Shown one piece after another: positions 38,378 through 47,016 of a stretch of 64,000 nt of DNA. The stretch is taken from positions 372,001 through 436,000 of the forward strand of contig CAVTAV010000006.1 in NCBI GenBank assembly GCA_963732795.1. Reading direction: 5' to 3'. Position numbers and translations under genes: made by a program. Every line of letters starts with the position of its first letter. Position 1 is the first letter of the stretch. The DNA comes from CAVTAV01 sp963732795 (GTDB taxonomy: Bacteria; Pseudomonadota; Alphaproteobacteria; CAVTAV01). The notes beneath the pieces were generated by a model, which was given only the letters and a program-made list of their open reading frames with translations, had not been told where the DNA came from and searched no databases.

Positions 38378-39058
38378 GTGGGACAACGGAAACGCCCCAG
38401 GACCGATCCTGCCGCCGCCCTGGATTTGCCGAGCGTGATCCCGGTCTTTCCGCTCACGGGCGTGATCCTTTTGCCCGGCGCGGACCTGCCACTCAACATC
38501 TTCGAGCCGCGCTATCTGGCGATGACCCGCGACGCGATCGCCGGCACCCAGCTCATCGGCATGATTCAGCCCTCCGACCCCTCCGACCGATCCTTCGAAC
38601 CGCCGATCTACGACACCGGCTGCCTCGGACGCCTCTCGGATTGGCGCGACACGCCGGACGGGCGGATCATGATCTCGCTGACCGGCATCTGCCGCTTCGA
38701 GGTCGAGCGCGAGCTGACCGAGCGCACCACGCCTTACCGTCAGACCGTCGTGCGCTATGACCGCTTCGTCGACGACCTCGCGCGCGAGCCCTGCTCGCCG
38801 GTCGACCGCACCGCACTCACCGAGGCCCTTAAGCGCTTCCTCGCGGTCCAGGGCGTCAAGGCCGATTGGAACGGCATCGAGGACATGCAGGCGGATATCC
38901 TGGTCAACGCGCTCGCCATGAGCGTGCCGTTCGCGCCGGGCGAAAAGCAGGCCCTGCTCGAAGCCCCCACCATCGACGACCGCGCCCGGATTCTGATCAC
39001 CCTCCTCGAAATGGCCGCGGCCGACACCGGCGGCAGCGACGCGCCTCCCGTTCAGTAA
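38378..39058 (+). CDS. LON peptidase substrate-binding domain protein
   Basis: A 226-residue protein made of the N-terminal Lon domain only: VIPVFPLTGVILLPGADLPLNIFEPRYLAM, IGMIQPSD, GCLGRLSDWRDTPDGRIMISLTGICRF. It has no AAA or protease domain. Role in alphaproteobacteria is not clear; it may bind Lon clients. Start GTG at 38378 with GAGAGG upstream. 38 bases after the thioredoxin gene, so likely one operon. Confidence 0.9.
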   Translation: MGQRKRPRTDPAAALDLPSVIPVFPLTGVILLPGADLPLNIFEPRYLAMTRDAIAGTQLIGMIQPSDPSDRSFEPPIYDTGCLGRLSDWRDTPDGRIMISLTGICRFEVERELTERTTPYRQTVVRYDRFVDDLAREPCSPVDRTALTEALKRFLAVQGVKADWNGIEDMQADILVNALAMSVPFAPGEKQALLEAPTIDDRARILITLLEMAAADTGGSDAPPVQ

Positions 39059-39063
39059 TACCC

Positions 39064-39181
39064 GTCATCCCGAAAGCCGGTTTGCCCGGCATCTCTTATG
39101 CCGCTGGCAAAGCGAGCTGTCCGGGATCCATTGTCGAGGACCTGAGCGGCGACCTGGATCCCGGCTCAAGGCCGGGATGAC
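39064..39181. repeat. dispersed GTCATCCCGG palindromic repeat, copy B
   Basis: It opens GTCATCCCGAAAGCCGGTTT and closes GGCCGGGATGAC. Same orientation as copy A (7580) but 45 bases shorter inside. It lies between the LON-domain gene and Trm112. Confidence 0.8.
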
Positions 39182-39259
39182 GATCGAGGATGATGGCCCA
39201 GCCGCTTTCGTCCTGAACGGAGGAGGGCTAGGATACGCCCGTCCGAGAGGAGATGAGCC

Positions 39260-39463
39260 ATGGCCGCCGAGCCCGTCGAGATCGATCCCAAGCTTCTGGA
39301 AATCCTGGTCTGCCCCCTGACCAAGGGGCCGCTGCGCTACGACCGCGCGGCTCAGGAGCTGATCAGCGATAAGGCCGGGCTCGCCTATCCGATCCGCGAC
39401 GGCATTCCGATCATGCTGCCGGACGAGGCGCGGACGCTGGACGCGCCGAAACCGGGGGATTAG
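39260..39463 (+). CDS. Trm112 family protein
   Basis: A 67-residue zinc-ribbon-like protein. LLEILVCPLTKGPLRYDRAAQELISDKAGLAYPIRDGIPIML is the full family pattern. It keeps only one Cys, as most bacterial members do. In eukaryotes Trm112 activates tRNA and ribosomal methyltransferases; bacterial partners are poorly known. GAGAGGAG precedes the ATG. It is followed within five bases by the DUF971 gene. Confidence 0.93.
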   Translation: MAAEPVEIDPKLLEILVCPLTKGPLRYDRAAQELISDKAGLAYPIRDGIPIMLPDEARTLDAPKPGD

Positions 39464-39468
39464 ATCGC

Positions 39469-39843
39469 GTGGCCGATCCCCGCCCCGTCAAGCCCTGGCC
39501 GACCGAACTGCGCCTCAAGCGCGAGGAGCGCCGTCTCGAGATCGATTTCGACGACGGCGCGGCCTTCTCGATTCCGGCCGAGCTTCTCCGCGTCGAAAGC
39601 CCGTCGGCGGAAGTGCGCGGCCATGGCGGCGAGGAGAAGACAATCGTGCCGGGCAAACGCAAAGTCGGGATCACGGCGCTTGAGCCCGCCGGCCATTATG
39701 CCGTCCGCATCCTGTTCGACGACGGCCACGATTCCGGCATCTATACCTGGGAGTATCTCTACGAGCTCGGCCTCGACCAGGACCGCCTCTTCGAGACCTA
39801 TCTGAACGCGCTCGCCGCGCGAGGATTGAGCCGGGACCGCTAA
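39469..39843 (+). CDS. DUF971 (gamma-butyrobetaine hydroxylase N-terminal-like) protein
   Basis: A 124-residue protein with the DUF971 fold: WPTELRLKREERRLEIDFDDGAAFSIPAELLRVESPSAEV, then YAVRILFDDGHDSGIYTWEYLYELG. Related to the N-terminal domain of gamma-butyrobetaine dioxygenase, and in some bacteria linked with iron-sulfur or MRP proteins. Start GTG at 39469, five bases after the Trm112 stop, a gene pair common in alphaproteobacteria. Confidence 0.92.
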   Translation: MADPRPVKPWPTELRLKREERRLEIDFDDGAAFSIPAELLRVESPSAEVRGHGGEEKTIVPGKRKVGITALEPAGHYAVRILFDDGHDSGIYTWEYLYELGLDQDRLFETYLNALAARGLSRDR

Positions 39844-39846
39844 CCC

Positions 39847-40629
39847 ATGGGTCGCTTGAAGGACAAGACCTGCCTCGTCACCGGCGCGGCGCGCGGCATC
39901 GGCGCCGCCATCGCCCGCGCCTTCGCCGACGAGGGTGCGGACGTTGTCGTCACGGATATCAATGTCGAGCTCGGCCGACGCACCGCCGGCGGGATCGGGG
40001 CGGCGTTCCATAAGCTCGATGTCGCACATGAAGCGGACTGGCAACGGGTGATGGGCGATATCGGAGCGATCGACGTGCTCGTCAACAATGCCGGGATCAC
40101 CGGTCTCGAATCCGGCCCCCGGCCCCACGATCCCGAGCATGCCTCGCTCGAAGACTGGCATGCCGTCCATGCGGTCAATCTCGACGGCGTGTTCCTGGGC
40201 TGCAAATACGCGATTGCGTCGATGCGAAAGAGAGGGGCGGGGTCGATCGTCAACATCTCGTCGCGCTCGGGCATGGTCGGCATCCCCGGCGCCGCGGCCT
40301 ATGCCTCGTCCAAGGCGGCCGTGCGCAATCACACCAAGACGGTCGCGATCTATTGCGCGGAGCAGGGCCTCAATATCCGCTGCAACTCGATCCATCCCGG
40401 CGCGATCCTCACGCCGATGTGGGAGCCGATGCTGGGCACGGGCGAGGCCCGCGAGGCGGCCCTGAAGGCCTTCTCCAAGGACACGCCCTTGAAGCGGTTC
40501 GGCCTGCCCGAGGAAGTCGCCGCGCTCGCCGTGCTCCTGGCTTCGGACGAAGCCGCCTATATGACCGGCGCCGAGCTTTCGATCGACGGCGGCCTCATGG
40601 CCGGCACCGTCGCCGCGCCCGGCCGATAG
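39847..40629 (+). CDS. short-chain dehydrogenase/reductase
   Basis: A 260-residue classical SDR. Cofactor motif TGAARGIGAAIA, NNAG in VLVNNAGITG, catalytic Ser in SIVNISSRSG and YxxxK in YASSKAAV. VVTDINVE has Asp at the end of beta-2, which favours NAD(H). GAELSIDGG is the usual C-terminal block. Substrate unknown. Starts three bases after the DUF971 stop. Confidence 0.93.
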   Translation: MGRLKDKTCLVTGAARGIGAAIARAFADEGADVVVTDINVELGRRTAGGIGAAFHKLDVAHEADWQRVMGDIGAIDVLVNNAGITGLESGPRPHDPEHASLEDWHAVHAVNLDGVFLGCKYAIASMRKRGAGSIVNISSRSGMVGIPGAAAYASSKAAVRNHTKTVAIYCAEQGLNIRCNSIHPGAILTPMWEPMLGTGEAREAALKAFSKDTPLKRFGLPEEVAALAVLLASDEAAYMTGAELSIDGGLMAGTVAAPGR

Positions 40630-40644
40630 TTCGACAGCTCTTCC

Positions 40645-40800
40645 GTCATCCCGGACGTTAGGCGAGCCCGGCCTTCAGGCCGGTTGTGAGCCTTTCGATC
40701 CGGGATCGAGGTCAAAGGCTCAGGCTCGTGACGATGGGTCCCGGATAGCTCGGTTTGCCAAACGCATCGCAGATGCGGGCAAACCGGCTTCCGGGATGAC
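40645..40800. repeat. dispersed GTCATCCCGG palindromic repeat, copy C (inverted)
   Basis: It opens GTCATCCCGGACGTTAGGCG and closes AACCGGCTTCCGGGATGAC, the complement of the opening of copy A. Its inner part matches the same element in reverse. It fills the gap between the SDR and sigma-factor genes. Confidence 0.8.
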
Positions 40801-40905
40801 GCCTGTGATGATCGGAGCCTGAATCTAATTCTCATCGATTGAACCGAATTCCTCCGCCCGGCCACCTTAGTTCCAAATCACCGGGCGGAGAGCGGAGATG
40901 AAGCG

Positions 40906-41457
40906 TTGCGCCGGGACGCCGAGCGACTTCTGGACGAATACCTCGCCGCGAGCGCCCGCGCCAGCGACGCTCGCGCCTTCGAGCGGCTGGCGGCGCGCTG
41001 GCAACCCAAGCTTCTCGGCCATGCCTGGCGGCTCACCGGCGAAGCGGATCTCGCGCGCGACGTCGTGCAGGACGCCTGGGTTCAGATCGCGCGCGGGCTC
41101 CGCCGCCTCGACGACGCGGCCGCCTTCCCGGCTTGGGCCTTTCGCATCGTCACGAGGCGCGCGGCCAAATCGATCCGCCAGCGTCAGAAGGCCCGACGTA
41201 TCGCCGACGCCGTCGGCGCGCACCCGAACGATGCACCGGCGCTCGAAGCCGAGCGCAAAGCCGACGCCGCGACGGTGGCCGCCGCTCTCAAGTCCCTACC
41301 GCCGGACCAGCGGGCGGCGATGGCGCTGTTATATCTGGAGGATTTGAGCGTCGCCGAGATCGCCGTCGCGCTCCAAGCGCCGGTAGGCACGATCAAGACC
41401 CGCCTGATGCATGGACGGAAGAAGATTCGCGACGCCTTGCAAGGAGATGAATCATGA
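40906..41457 (+). CDS. ECF-type RNA polymerase sigma factor
   Basis: A 183-residue sigma-70 family protein with region 2 (LLGHAWRLTGEADLARDVVQDAWVQIARGL, FPAWAFRIVTRRAAKSIRQRQ) and region 4 (LPPDQRAAMALLYLEDLSVAEIAVALQAPVGTIKTRLMHGRKKIRDAL). The TTG at 40906 is the only early start in frame; a nearby ATG at 40898 is in another frame. It overlaps the DUF6768 gene by ATGA. No zinc-type anti-sigma gene is present, so the DUF6768 membrane protein is the obvious candidate partner. Confidence 0.9.
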   Translation: MRRDAERLLDEYLAASARASDARAFERLAARWQPKLLGHAWRLTGEADLARDVVQDAWVQIARGLRRLDDAAAFPAWAFRIVTRRAAKSIRQRQKARRIADAVGAHPNDAPALEAERKADAATVAAALKSLPPDQRAAMALLYLEDLSVAEIAVALQAPVGTIKTRLMHGRKKIRDALQGDES

Positions 41458-41831
41458 GCGACATCGACAAACTGATCGAAGACACACTGAACGCCGAGGA
41501 CCGGGAATTGCTGGATCGTTACGGCGGCGAACGCGGGTTCTTCACCGAAGCCATGGGGGCGTTTCGGGGACGCCGGGGCTGGGTGTTTTCGGTGGCCACT
41601 TGCGCCAACGTCGTCTTGTTTTTCGGCGGCGCCTATCTGGCATGGCGATTCTTCCAAGTGGAGGATCTGATCATTGCGCTGAGATACGGCATGGGCGCGC
41701 TTCTTCTGTTCATCATGGCCGCGGTGATGAAGATCGGCATGGGCGTCATGATCGAGGGCAATCGTGTCGTCCGCGAGATCAAGCGGCTCGAATTGCAGGT
41801 CGCCCGCGAGCGGGCAAAGCACCCTCAATAA
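41454..41831 (+). CDS. DUF6768 family membrane protein
   Basis: A 125-residue protein. N-terminal cytoplasmic helix (MSDIDKLIEDTLNAEDRELLDRYG), two membrane helices (residues about 46-66 and 76-98) and a C-terminal charged helix (NRVVREIKRLELQVARER). This pattern is found repeatedly beside ECF sigma factors. It overlaps the sigma gene start-to-stop by 4 bases. A role as anti-sigma or membrane sensor is inference. Its stop overlaps the convergent gamma-glutamyltransferase by 7 bases. Confidence 0.85.
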   Translation: MSDIDKLIEDTLNAEDRELLDRYGGERGFFTEAMGAFRGRRGWVFSVATCANVVLFFGGAYLAWRFFQVEDLIIALRYGMGALLLFIMAAVMKIGMGVMIEGNRVVREIKRLELQVARERAKHPQ

Positions 41832-43542
41832 CCGATCGCGAGGCCGTCCTTGCGCATTTCGGTCGCGCCTTCATAGACGCCGGTCTTAGGATCGCGGCGG
41901 ATGGCCTGATAGCCGCCATAGACCAAGCCGTCGTCGTCGACCACGACCTTGTGGCCGATCGCGGTCAGGCGCTCGAAGGCGGTCGGCGAGATGCCGGGCT
42001 CGATATGGACGAGGCCCATCGGGTCCTGCGCCTCGCCGGTCGGCTGGTGGCCGCCTTCATGGAAGAACCGCGCGGCATCGCCCGCCGCCTGGAGGTCCAT
42101 GCCGAAATCGATGATGTTGACCAGCACCTGGACATGGCCCTGGGGCTGCATCGAGCCGCCCATCAGGCCGAAGCTCATATACGGCTTGCCGTCCTTGGTG
42201 ACGAAGCCCGGGATGATGGTGTGGAACGGGCGTTTTTCCGGCGCATAGACGTTCGGGCTGCCGTCCTTCAACGAGAACAGCGCGCCCCGGTTCTGCAGCA
42301 TGAAGCCGAGATGATCCGGCACCAGCCCCGAGCCGAAGCCGGCGAAGTTGGACTGGATCAGCGAGACCATCATGCCGGATTTGTCGGCGACGGTCAGATA
42401 GGTCGTGTCGCCCTTGCCTTCGATTGCGGGCTCGCCGGCGGGCGGCGTGGGCATCGACGCCTTCGGTGTCGATGATCGTGAACCGCTCGCGGCCGTATGA
42501 ATCCGACAGCAGCGCCTCGATCGGCGGATCGTAGAAAGTCGGATCGCCGTAGAACTTGGCGAGATCCTCATAAGCAAGCCGCTTGGCCTCGATCAGGAAA
42601 TGGAGAAGCTCGGGAATCGCCCCGATCCCATCGGTTGAGCTGGACGTTCTTCAACATGCTGAGCATTTCCAGCACGGCGAAGCCCTGGCCGTTCGGCGGC
42701 AGCTCATGCACGTCGTAGCCTCGGTAATTGACCGAGCCGGGCCGGACCCATTCGCCGCGGTGGTCGTCGAGATCCTCATAGCGAAGATCGCCCTTGATGC
42801 GCTTCATATAGGCGTCGATCGCATGGGCGATCTCGCCCTTGTAGAAGGCGTCGCGGCCGTCCTTGGCGATCATCTCCAGGCTCGCCGCGAGATCGGTATT
42901 CTTGAAGATCTGTCCGGCGGCGGGGGGCTTGCCGTTGACGAGATAGGCGTGATGGGCGTTGTCGAGCTCCTCGACCAGGTTCCCGGCAGTCGCGAGCGCG
43001 GAGAAATCCGAGACCCATTGGAGCGCGATGACCGGGCTGACCGGAAATCCCGCGCGGGCCTGGGCGATGGCGGGCTTGAGCAACTCATGCATCGGCAGCT
43101 TGCCGAACTGCTCATGGAGCGCGAACCAGCCGTCGACCGCGCCCGGCACGGTCACCGAATAGCTGCCGAAAAACGGCACCAGGCCTGCCGCGCCCGCGCG
43201 CTTCTTCATGGCGGCGAGATCCCGACCCTTGGGCGAGCGGCCCGAGCCGTTATAGCCGTAGAGCCGCTCCGAGCGGGCGTCCCAAACCATCGCGAAGAGA
43301 TCGCCGCCCAGCCCGCAGCTCACCGGCTCCATCACGCCGAGCGCCGCATTCGCCGCGATCGCCGCATCGACCGCCGAGCCGCCGCCTTTGAGCACGTCGA
43401 TCGCGATCTGGCTCGCCAGAGGCTGGGCCGTCGCCGCCATGCCATGGCTCGCGAAGACCGGGCTCCGGGCGAATTGCGGCAAAGGCCCGCGAACCCCGCC
43501 GGGCCGCGATCCGCCGCCGATGCCGAGAATGGAAGGAGCCAT
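41825..43542 (-). CDS. ggt: gamma-glutamyltransferase, two +1 frameshifts
   Basis: An N-terminal-nucleophile hydrolase of about 572 residues that transfers or hydrolyses gamma-glutamyl groups. GMAATAQPLASQIAIDVLKGGGSAVDAAIAANAALGVMEPVSCGLGGDLFAMVWD is the large-subunit opening, and GKGDTTYLTVADKSGMMVSLIQSNFAGFGSG is the small-subunit start with the nucleophile Thr. Two extra bases near 42640 and 42460 put the middle in a third frame. There is no signal peptide, so it should be cytoplasmic, which differs from the classic periplasmic enzyme. Confidence 0.88.
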
Positions 43543-43565
43543 GGTGATCTCCTCGGGGGTCCGGT

Positions 43566-44780
43566 CTAGGGCGTCAGCGGCCGGCCGGTCAGGAGCTTGG
43601 GCAGCTCGCCGACGCTGCCGCGCGCGTGTTGGATGAAAAAGCGCTTGAGGGGCGGGATTCGGTTGACCACGCCGAGGCCCAGGTCGCGGGCGAGCCGGAT
43701 CGGCGGGACGTCGTTCGAGAACAGCCGGGTGAGCCCGTCGGTCACCGCGGTCAGCAGAACGTTGTCGAACCGCCGCCAGCGCTGATAGCGCTCCAGCACG
43801 GCCGCATCACCCAGATCCAGCCCAAGGCGTTTCGTTTCCGAAACGATCTCGGCCAGGGCCGCGACGTCGCGCAGGCCCATATTCAGGCCCTGCCCGGCGA
43901 TGGGATGGACGCCGTGCGCCGCATCGCCGACCAGGACGAGCCGCCGGTCGATATAGCGCTCGGCCAGCGCGACGCCCAGGGGATAGGACCAGCGCGGGCC
44001 GACGCAATGAGCCTCGCCCAGATAGTCGCCGAGCCGGGCCCGCATCTCGGCGTCGAAAGCAGGCGCTTCGAGCTTCATCAGCGCGGCCGCCCGGGCGCTC
44101 GGCTCAGTCCACACGAGCGACGAGCGACGGCCGGTCATGGGCAGAACGGCGAAGGGCCCTGCCGGCAGGAAGCGCTCCTGGGCATAGCCCTTATGGTCCT
44201 TCTCATGGGCGACGGTGGTGACGATGCCGTGCTGGCCGTATGGCGCGGCATGGACCTTGATCCCGGCTGCATCCCGCATGCGCGAGCCGCGCCCATCCGC
44301 GCCGACCAGCAGGGGCGCGGCGATTTCAGTACCGTCCGTCAGGGTCACCGTGACGCCGTGAGGCGCGCGCTCTGACCGTCGCGACCTCGGCCGGCGCGCG
44401 CCGCTCGATGCGGCCAAGCGTTCCCATGAGCCCATCGAGGCCATGGCGCAAATGGCGGTTCTCGACCATGTAGCCGAAGGGCTGGTCCGAGACGCTCCTG
44501 TGGTCGAAATGAAGAAAGAGGGGCGAGCCGCCATCCGAAACCCGGATGTCGTTGATCGGCTGCGCGTCACCGCGCAACCGGTCCGCCAGCCCGATCGCCT
44601 CGAGCATGTTCCAGGCGGCAAAGGCGATCGCCGAGACCCGGCCGTCGAAACCGGCGTCAGCTGGCGCGCGGGATCGTCGCGGTCGATCACCACGGCCTTG
44701 ACCCCGCCATGGTCGAGCGCCGCCGCGAGGGTCAGCCCCACCATGCCGCCGCCGACGATGATCACGTCGCTTTCGATCAT
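43566..44780 (-). CDS. UbiH/UbiF-type FAD-dependent hydroxylase, two compensating indels
   Basis: A 404-residue flavoprotein monooxygenase for ubiquinone ring hydroxylation or a similar reaction. Dinucleotide motif VIIVGGGMVGLTLAAAL, the DG motif LLVGADGRGSRMRDAAG and GDAAHGVHPIAGQGLNMGLRDV are all present. The segment from 44640 to 44375 is in another frame (FGYMVENRHLRHGL). Here one break is better explained by a missing T in a T-run near 44645 and the other by an extra base near 44375; together they restore the frame. The UbiH-family call is secure; which ring position it hydroxylates is not. Confidence 0.88.
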   Translation of the reverse strand: MIESDVIIVGGGMVGLTLAAALDHGGVKAVVIDRDDPARQLTPVSTAGSRRSPLPPGTCSRRSGWRTGCAVTRSRSTTSGFRMAARPSFFISTTGASRTSPSATWSRTAICAMASMGSWERLAASSGARRPRSRRSERAPHGVTVTLTDGTEIAAPLLVGADGRGSRMRDAAGIKVHAAPYGQHGIVTTVAHEKDHKGYAQERFLPAGPFAVLPMTGRRSSLVWTEPSARAAALMKLEAPAFDAEMRARLGDYLGEAHCVGPRWSYPLGVALAERYIDRRLVLVGDAAHGVHPIAGQGLNMGLRDVAALAEIVSETKRLGLDLGDAAVLERYQRWRRFDNVLLTAVTDGLTRLFSNDVPPIRLARDLGLGVVNRIPPLKRFFIQHARGSVGELPKLLTGRPLTP

Positions 44781-44925
44781 GCCCTTACCTCGCCGAAATC
44801 CATCCCCCTGTCTTATCTCAGCCGCCCGCGCCGGGCCAGTTCGATATCGGTCCCGAGCGCCCGGACTCCATTAAAGTTGTAACGTTGAGTCATCGTGCTC
44901 ATTCCGTGCGCAAAAAGTGATGTCT

Positions 44926-44961
44926 AATTTTTGTGCAGTGCCGTTTTGTTGCACAAAATTT
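44926..44961. promoter_or_regulatory. long inverted repeat, possible NtrC enhancer
   Basis: TTTTGTGCA at 44929-44937 and TGCACAAAA at 44950-44958 are a perfect 9-base inverted repeat with a 12-base spacer; flanking AAT/ATT extends it. It carries the TGCA and GTGC/GCAC elements of NtrC sites, though with wider spacing than the usual dyad. It is about 95-125 bases upstream of the sigma-54-like promoter, a normal enhancer distance. Confidence 0.5.
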
Positions 44962-45052
44962 CATCAAAAACGCCGTCTCCAAACCTTATGCGATTCCGCT
45001 CGAAACCGGATTCAACCGGCGATTCCAAGCGCTTAAGCCGCGAGCCTGATTC

Positions 45053-45068
45053 CGGCACGGTTCTTGTA
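45053..45068 (+). promoter_or_regulatory. sigma-54-type promoter for glnK-amtB
   Basis: CGGCACGGTTCTTGTA matches the -24/-12 consensus TGGCACG-N4-TTGCA, with the GG element and exactly ten bases before the -12 pair. The -12 pair is GT instead of GC. Transcription would start near 45080, leaving a leader of about 90 bases before glnK. The pairing with glnK-amtB and an upstream inverted repeat makes NtrC/sigma-54 control likely. Confidence 0.6.
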
Positions 45069-45170
45069 AATGATGGCCCAAGCTCTTGAACCGTACTCCT
45101 CTCTTCAGGGGGCTGGGGACGGAAGGGCGATTTGGTTGTCACGACCACACTAAATGTGAGGGAGATAGGC

Positions 45171-45509
45171 ATGAAACTCGTGACGGCAGTCATAAAGCCG
45201 TTCAAATTGGACGAAGTTCGCGAAGCCTTAACCACCCTTGGCATCCAGGGCATGACCGTTACAGAGGTCAAGGGCTTTGGACGGCAGGGTGGCCACACCG
45301 AGATTTATCGCGGTGCGGAATATGCCGTGAACTTCCTTCCCAAAGTCAAAGTCGACATCGCGGTGCCCGACGGGCAGGTCGACAAGGTCGTCGAGGCCGT
45401 CAAGACCGCCGCGAAAACCGGTCAGATCGGCGACGGCAAGATCTTCGTCCTCGATCTCGGCCAGGCCGTCCGTATCCGGACCGGCGAGACCGACGAAAAC
45501 GCCCTTTAG
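45171..45509 (+). CDS. glnK: PII nitrogen regulatory protein GlnK
   Basis: A 112-residue PII protein. KLVTAVIKPFKLDEVREAL, the T-loop GRQGGHTEIYRGAEY with the uridylylation site Tyr51, and the B-loop TGQIGDGKIFV with the C-terminal RIRTGE are all intact. It senses 2-oxoglutarate and ATP/ADP and blocks AmtB when ammonium is ample. It sits 11 bases upstream of amtB behind a sigma-54-like promoter, so GlnK is a better name than GlnB. Confidence 0.96.
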   Translation: MKLVTAVIKPFKLDEVREALTTLGIQGMTVTEVKGFGRQGGHTEIYRGAEYAVNFLPKVKVDIAVPDGQVDKVVEAVKTAAKTGQIGDGKIFVLDLGQAVRIRTGETDENAL

Positions 45510-45520
45510 GAGGAAGCAGA

Positions 45521-46813
45521 ATGAAACACTTGAAGAGAGCCTGTATCGGTCTCGCCACCATCGGCGGGTCGATGCTCATGACCGCCGCGGCGTTCGCCGA
45601 AGACGCTCCCAAGCTGGACACCGGCGATACGGCGTGGATGCTGACCTCCACGGCGCTTGTGCTCCTGATGACGGTTCCCGGCCTCGCGCTGTTCTATGGC
45701 GGCCTCGTCCGCAAGAAGAACGTGCTGGCGACCGTCATGCAGAGCTTCGCCATCACCTGCCTTATCACGATCGTGTGGTTCGTGCTCGGCTACAGCCTCG
45801 CTTTCAAGGGCGACGGCAAATATGTCGGCGATCTGAGCGCGATCTTCCTCAAAGGCATCGGCGTCGACACTCTTTCCGGCACCATTCCGGAAAGCGTGTT
45901 CGTGATGTTCCAGATGACCTTCGCGATCATCACCCCCGCGCTGATCTTCGGCGCGGTGGCCGACCGCATGAAGTTCTCGGCGGTGCTCGTCTATGTCACA
46001 GGCTGGTCGATCCTGTGCTACTCGCCGATCTGCCACTGGGTGTGGGGCGGCGGCTTCCTCGGCAATGCCGGCGTTCTCGACTTCGCGGGCGGCACGGTCG
46101 TTCACATCAACTCCGGTGTCGCCGGCCTCGTCGCCTGCCTGATGCTCGGCAAGCGTCTCGGATACAAGTCCGAGAACATGGCGCCGCATAACCTGGTGCT
46201 GTCCGTAATCGGCGCGTCCCTGCTGTGGGTCGGCTGGTTCGGGTTCAACGCCGGTTCGGCGGTGGCTTCCAACGGCGGCGCGGGCATGGCCATGCTGGTC
46301 ACCCAGATCGCCACCGGCGCCGCGGGCCTGGCCTGGATGTTCGTCGAGTGGATCGTCCACAAGAAGCCCAGCATCCTCGGCATCATCTCCGGTGCGGTCG
46401 CCGGCCTCGTCGCCATCACGCCGGCGTCCGGCTTCGTCGATCCGATGGGCGCGCTGTGGATCGGCATCGCCGCCGGCATCGTCTGCGCCTGGGCCGCGCT
46501 CTGGCTCAAGAACGTGCTCGGCTACGACGACTCGCTCGACACCTTCGCGGTCCACGGCATCGGCGGTTTCGTCGGCGCCATGCTGACTGGCGTGTTCGCC
46601 GTCGAAGCCATCGGCGGCACCAAGGGCGCGCTGGAAGGCAACATCCATCAGATCTGGCTGCAGTTCTATGGCTGTATCTTCACGATCCTCTGGACCGCGA
46701 TTGTCACCTTCGTCCTGCTGAAGATCATCGACATGGTGATCGGCATTCGGGTTACCGAAGAGCAGGAGCGCGAAGGCCTCGACACCTCGCTCCACGGCGA
46801 GAGCGTGGCCTAA
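45521..46813 (+). CDS. amtB: ammonium transporter AmtB
   Basis: A 430-residue membrane protein with a cleavable signal-like N-terminus (MLMTAAAFAED) and 11 helices. The twin pore His are in DFAGGTVVHINSG and DTFAVHGIGGF; the DTAWMLTSTALVLLMTVPGLALFYGG opening and the GGLVRKKNVLATVMQSF loop are typical. It conducts ammonium in trimers and is closed by GlnK. Ribosome site AGGAGGAAG overlaps the end of glnK. A strong terminator follows at 46891. Confidence 0.97.
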   Translation: MKHLKRACIGLATIGGSMLMTAAAFAEDAPKLDTGDTAWMLTSTALVLLMTVPGLALFYGGLVRKKNVLATVMQSFAITCLITIVWFVLGYSLAFKGDGKYVGDLSAIFLKGIGVDTLSGTIPESVFVMFQMTFAIITPALIFGAVADRMKFSAVLVYVTGWSILCYSPICHWVWGGGFLGNAGVLDFAGGTVVHINSGVAGLVACLMLGKRLGYKSENMAPHNLVLSVIGASLLWVGWFGFNAGSAVASNGGAGMAMLVTQIATGAAGLAWMFVEWIVHKKPSILGIISGAVAGLVAITPASGFVDPMGALWIGIAAGIVCAWAALWLKNVLGYDDSLDTFAVHGIGGFVGAMLTGVFAVEAIGGTKGALEGNIHQIWLQFYGCIFTILWTAIVTFVLLKIIDMVIGIRVTEEQEREGLDTSLHGESVA

Positions 46814-46890
46814 CCGAATCTCTCGGGGCCGCCCTTGGATGGTGGGGCGGTCCCGGGGGAGCGATGCGTTCTGCCCCCCGGAACGCAACC

Positions 46891-46923
46891 GAGGCCCGGG
46901 AGAAATCCCGGGCCTCATTTTAT
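46891..46923 (+). terminator. Rho-independent terminator after amtB
   Basis: GAGGCCCGGGA (46891-46901), loop GAAA and TCCCGGGCCTC (46906-46916) form a perfect 11-bp stem with a GNRA-type loop, followed by ATTTTATT. It ends the glnK-amtB transcript. Confidence 0.92.
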
Positions 46924-47016
46924 TGGGGGCCGGACGCGGTTGCGCCACGCAACTTCGTGACGCCGTTTGCCGCATCCGCTTGTTCGCTTGTCCGGCGCTC
47001 TCTACAGTATTCCGCC

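Larger units (their letters stand above)
44781..45170. promoter_or_regulatory. 390-base regulatory region upstream of glnK-amtB
   Basis: A non-coding stretch, less GC-rich than its surroundings, that separates the divergent UbiH gene from glnK. It contains the NtrC-like palindrome (44926-44961), the sigma-54-like promoter (45053-45068) and a good glnK ribosome site (GAGGGAGA). I see no conserved small frame in it. Confidence 0.6.

Noticed and set aside
46225..47016. long N-terminal extension of the aminotransferase frame
   Set aside because: It reads through amtB and the terminator in a wrong frame, giving Arg-rich text; the conserved protein begins at the ATG at 47017.
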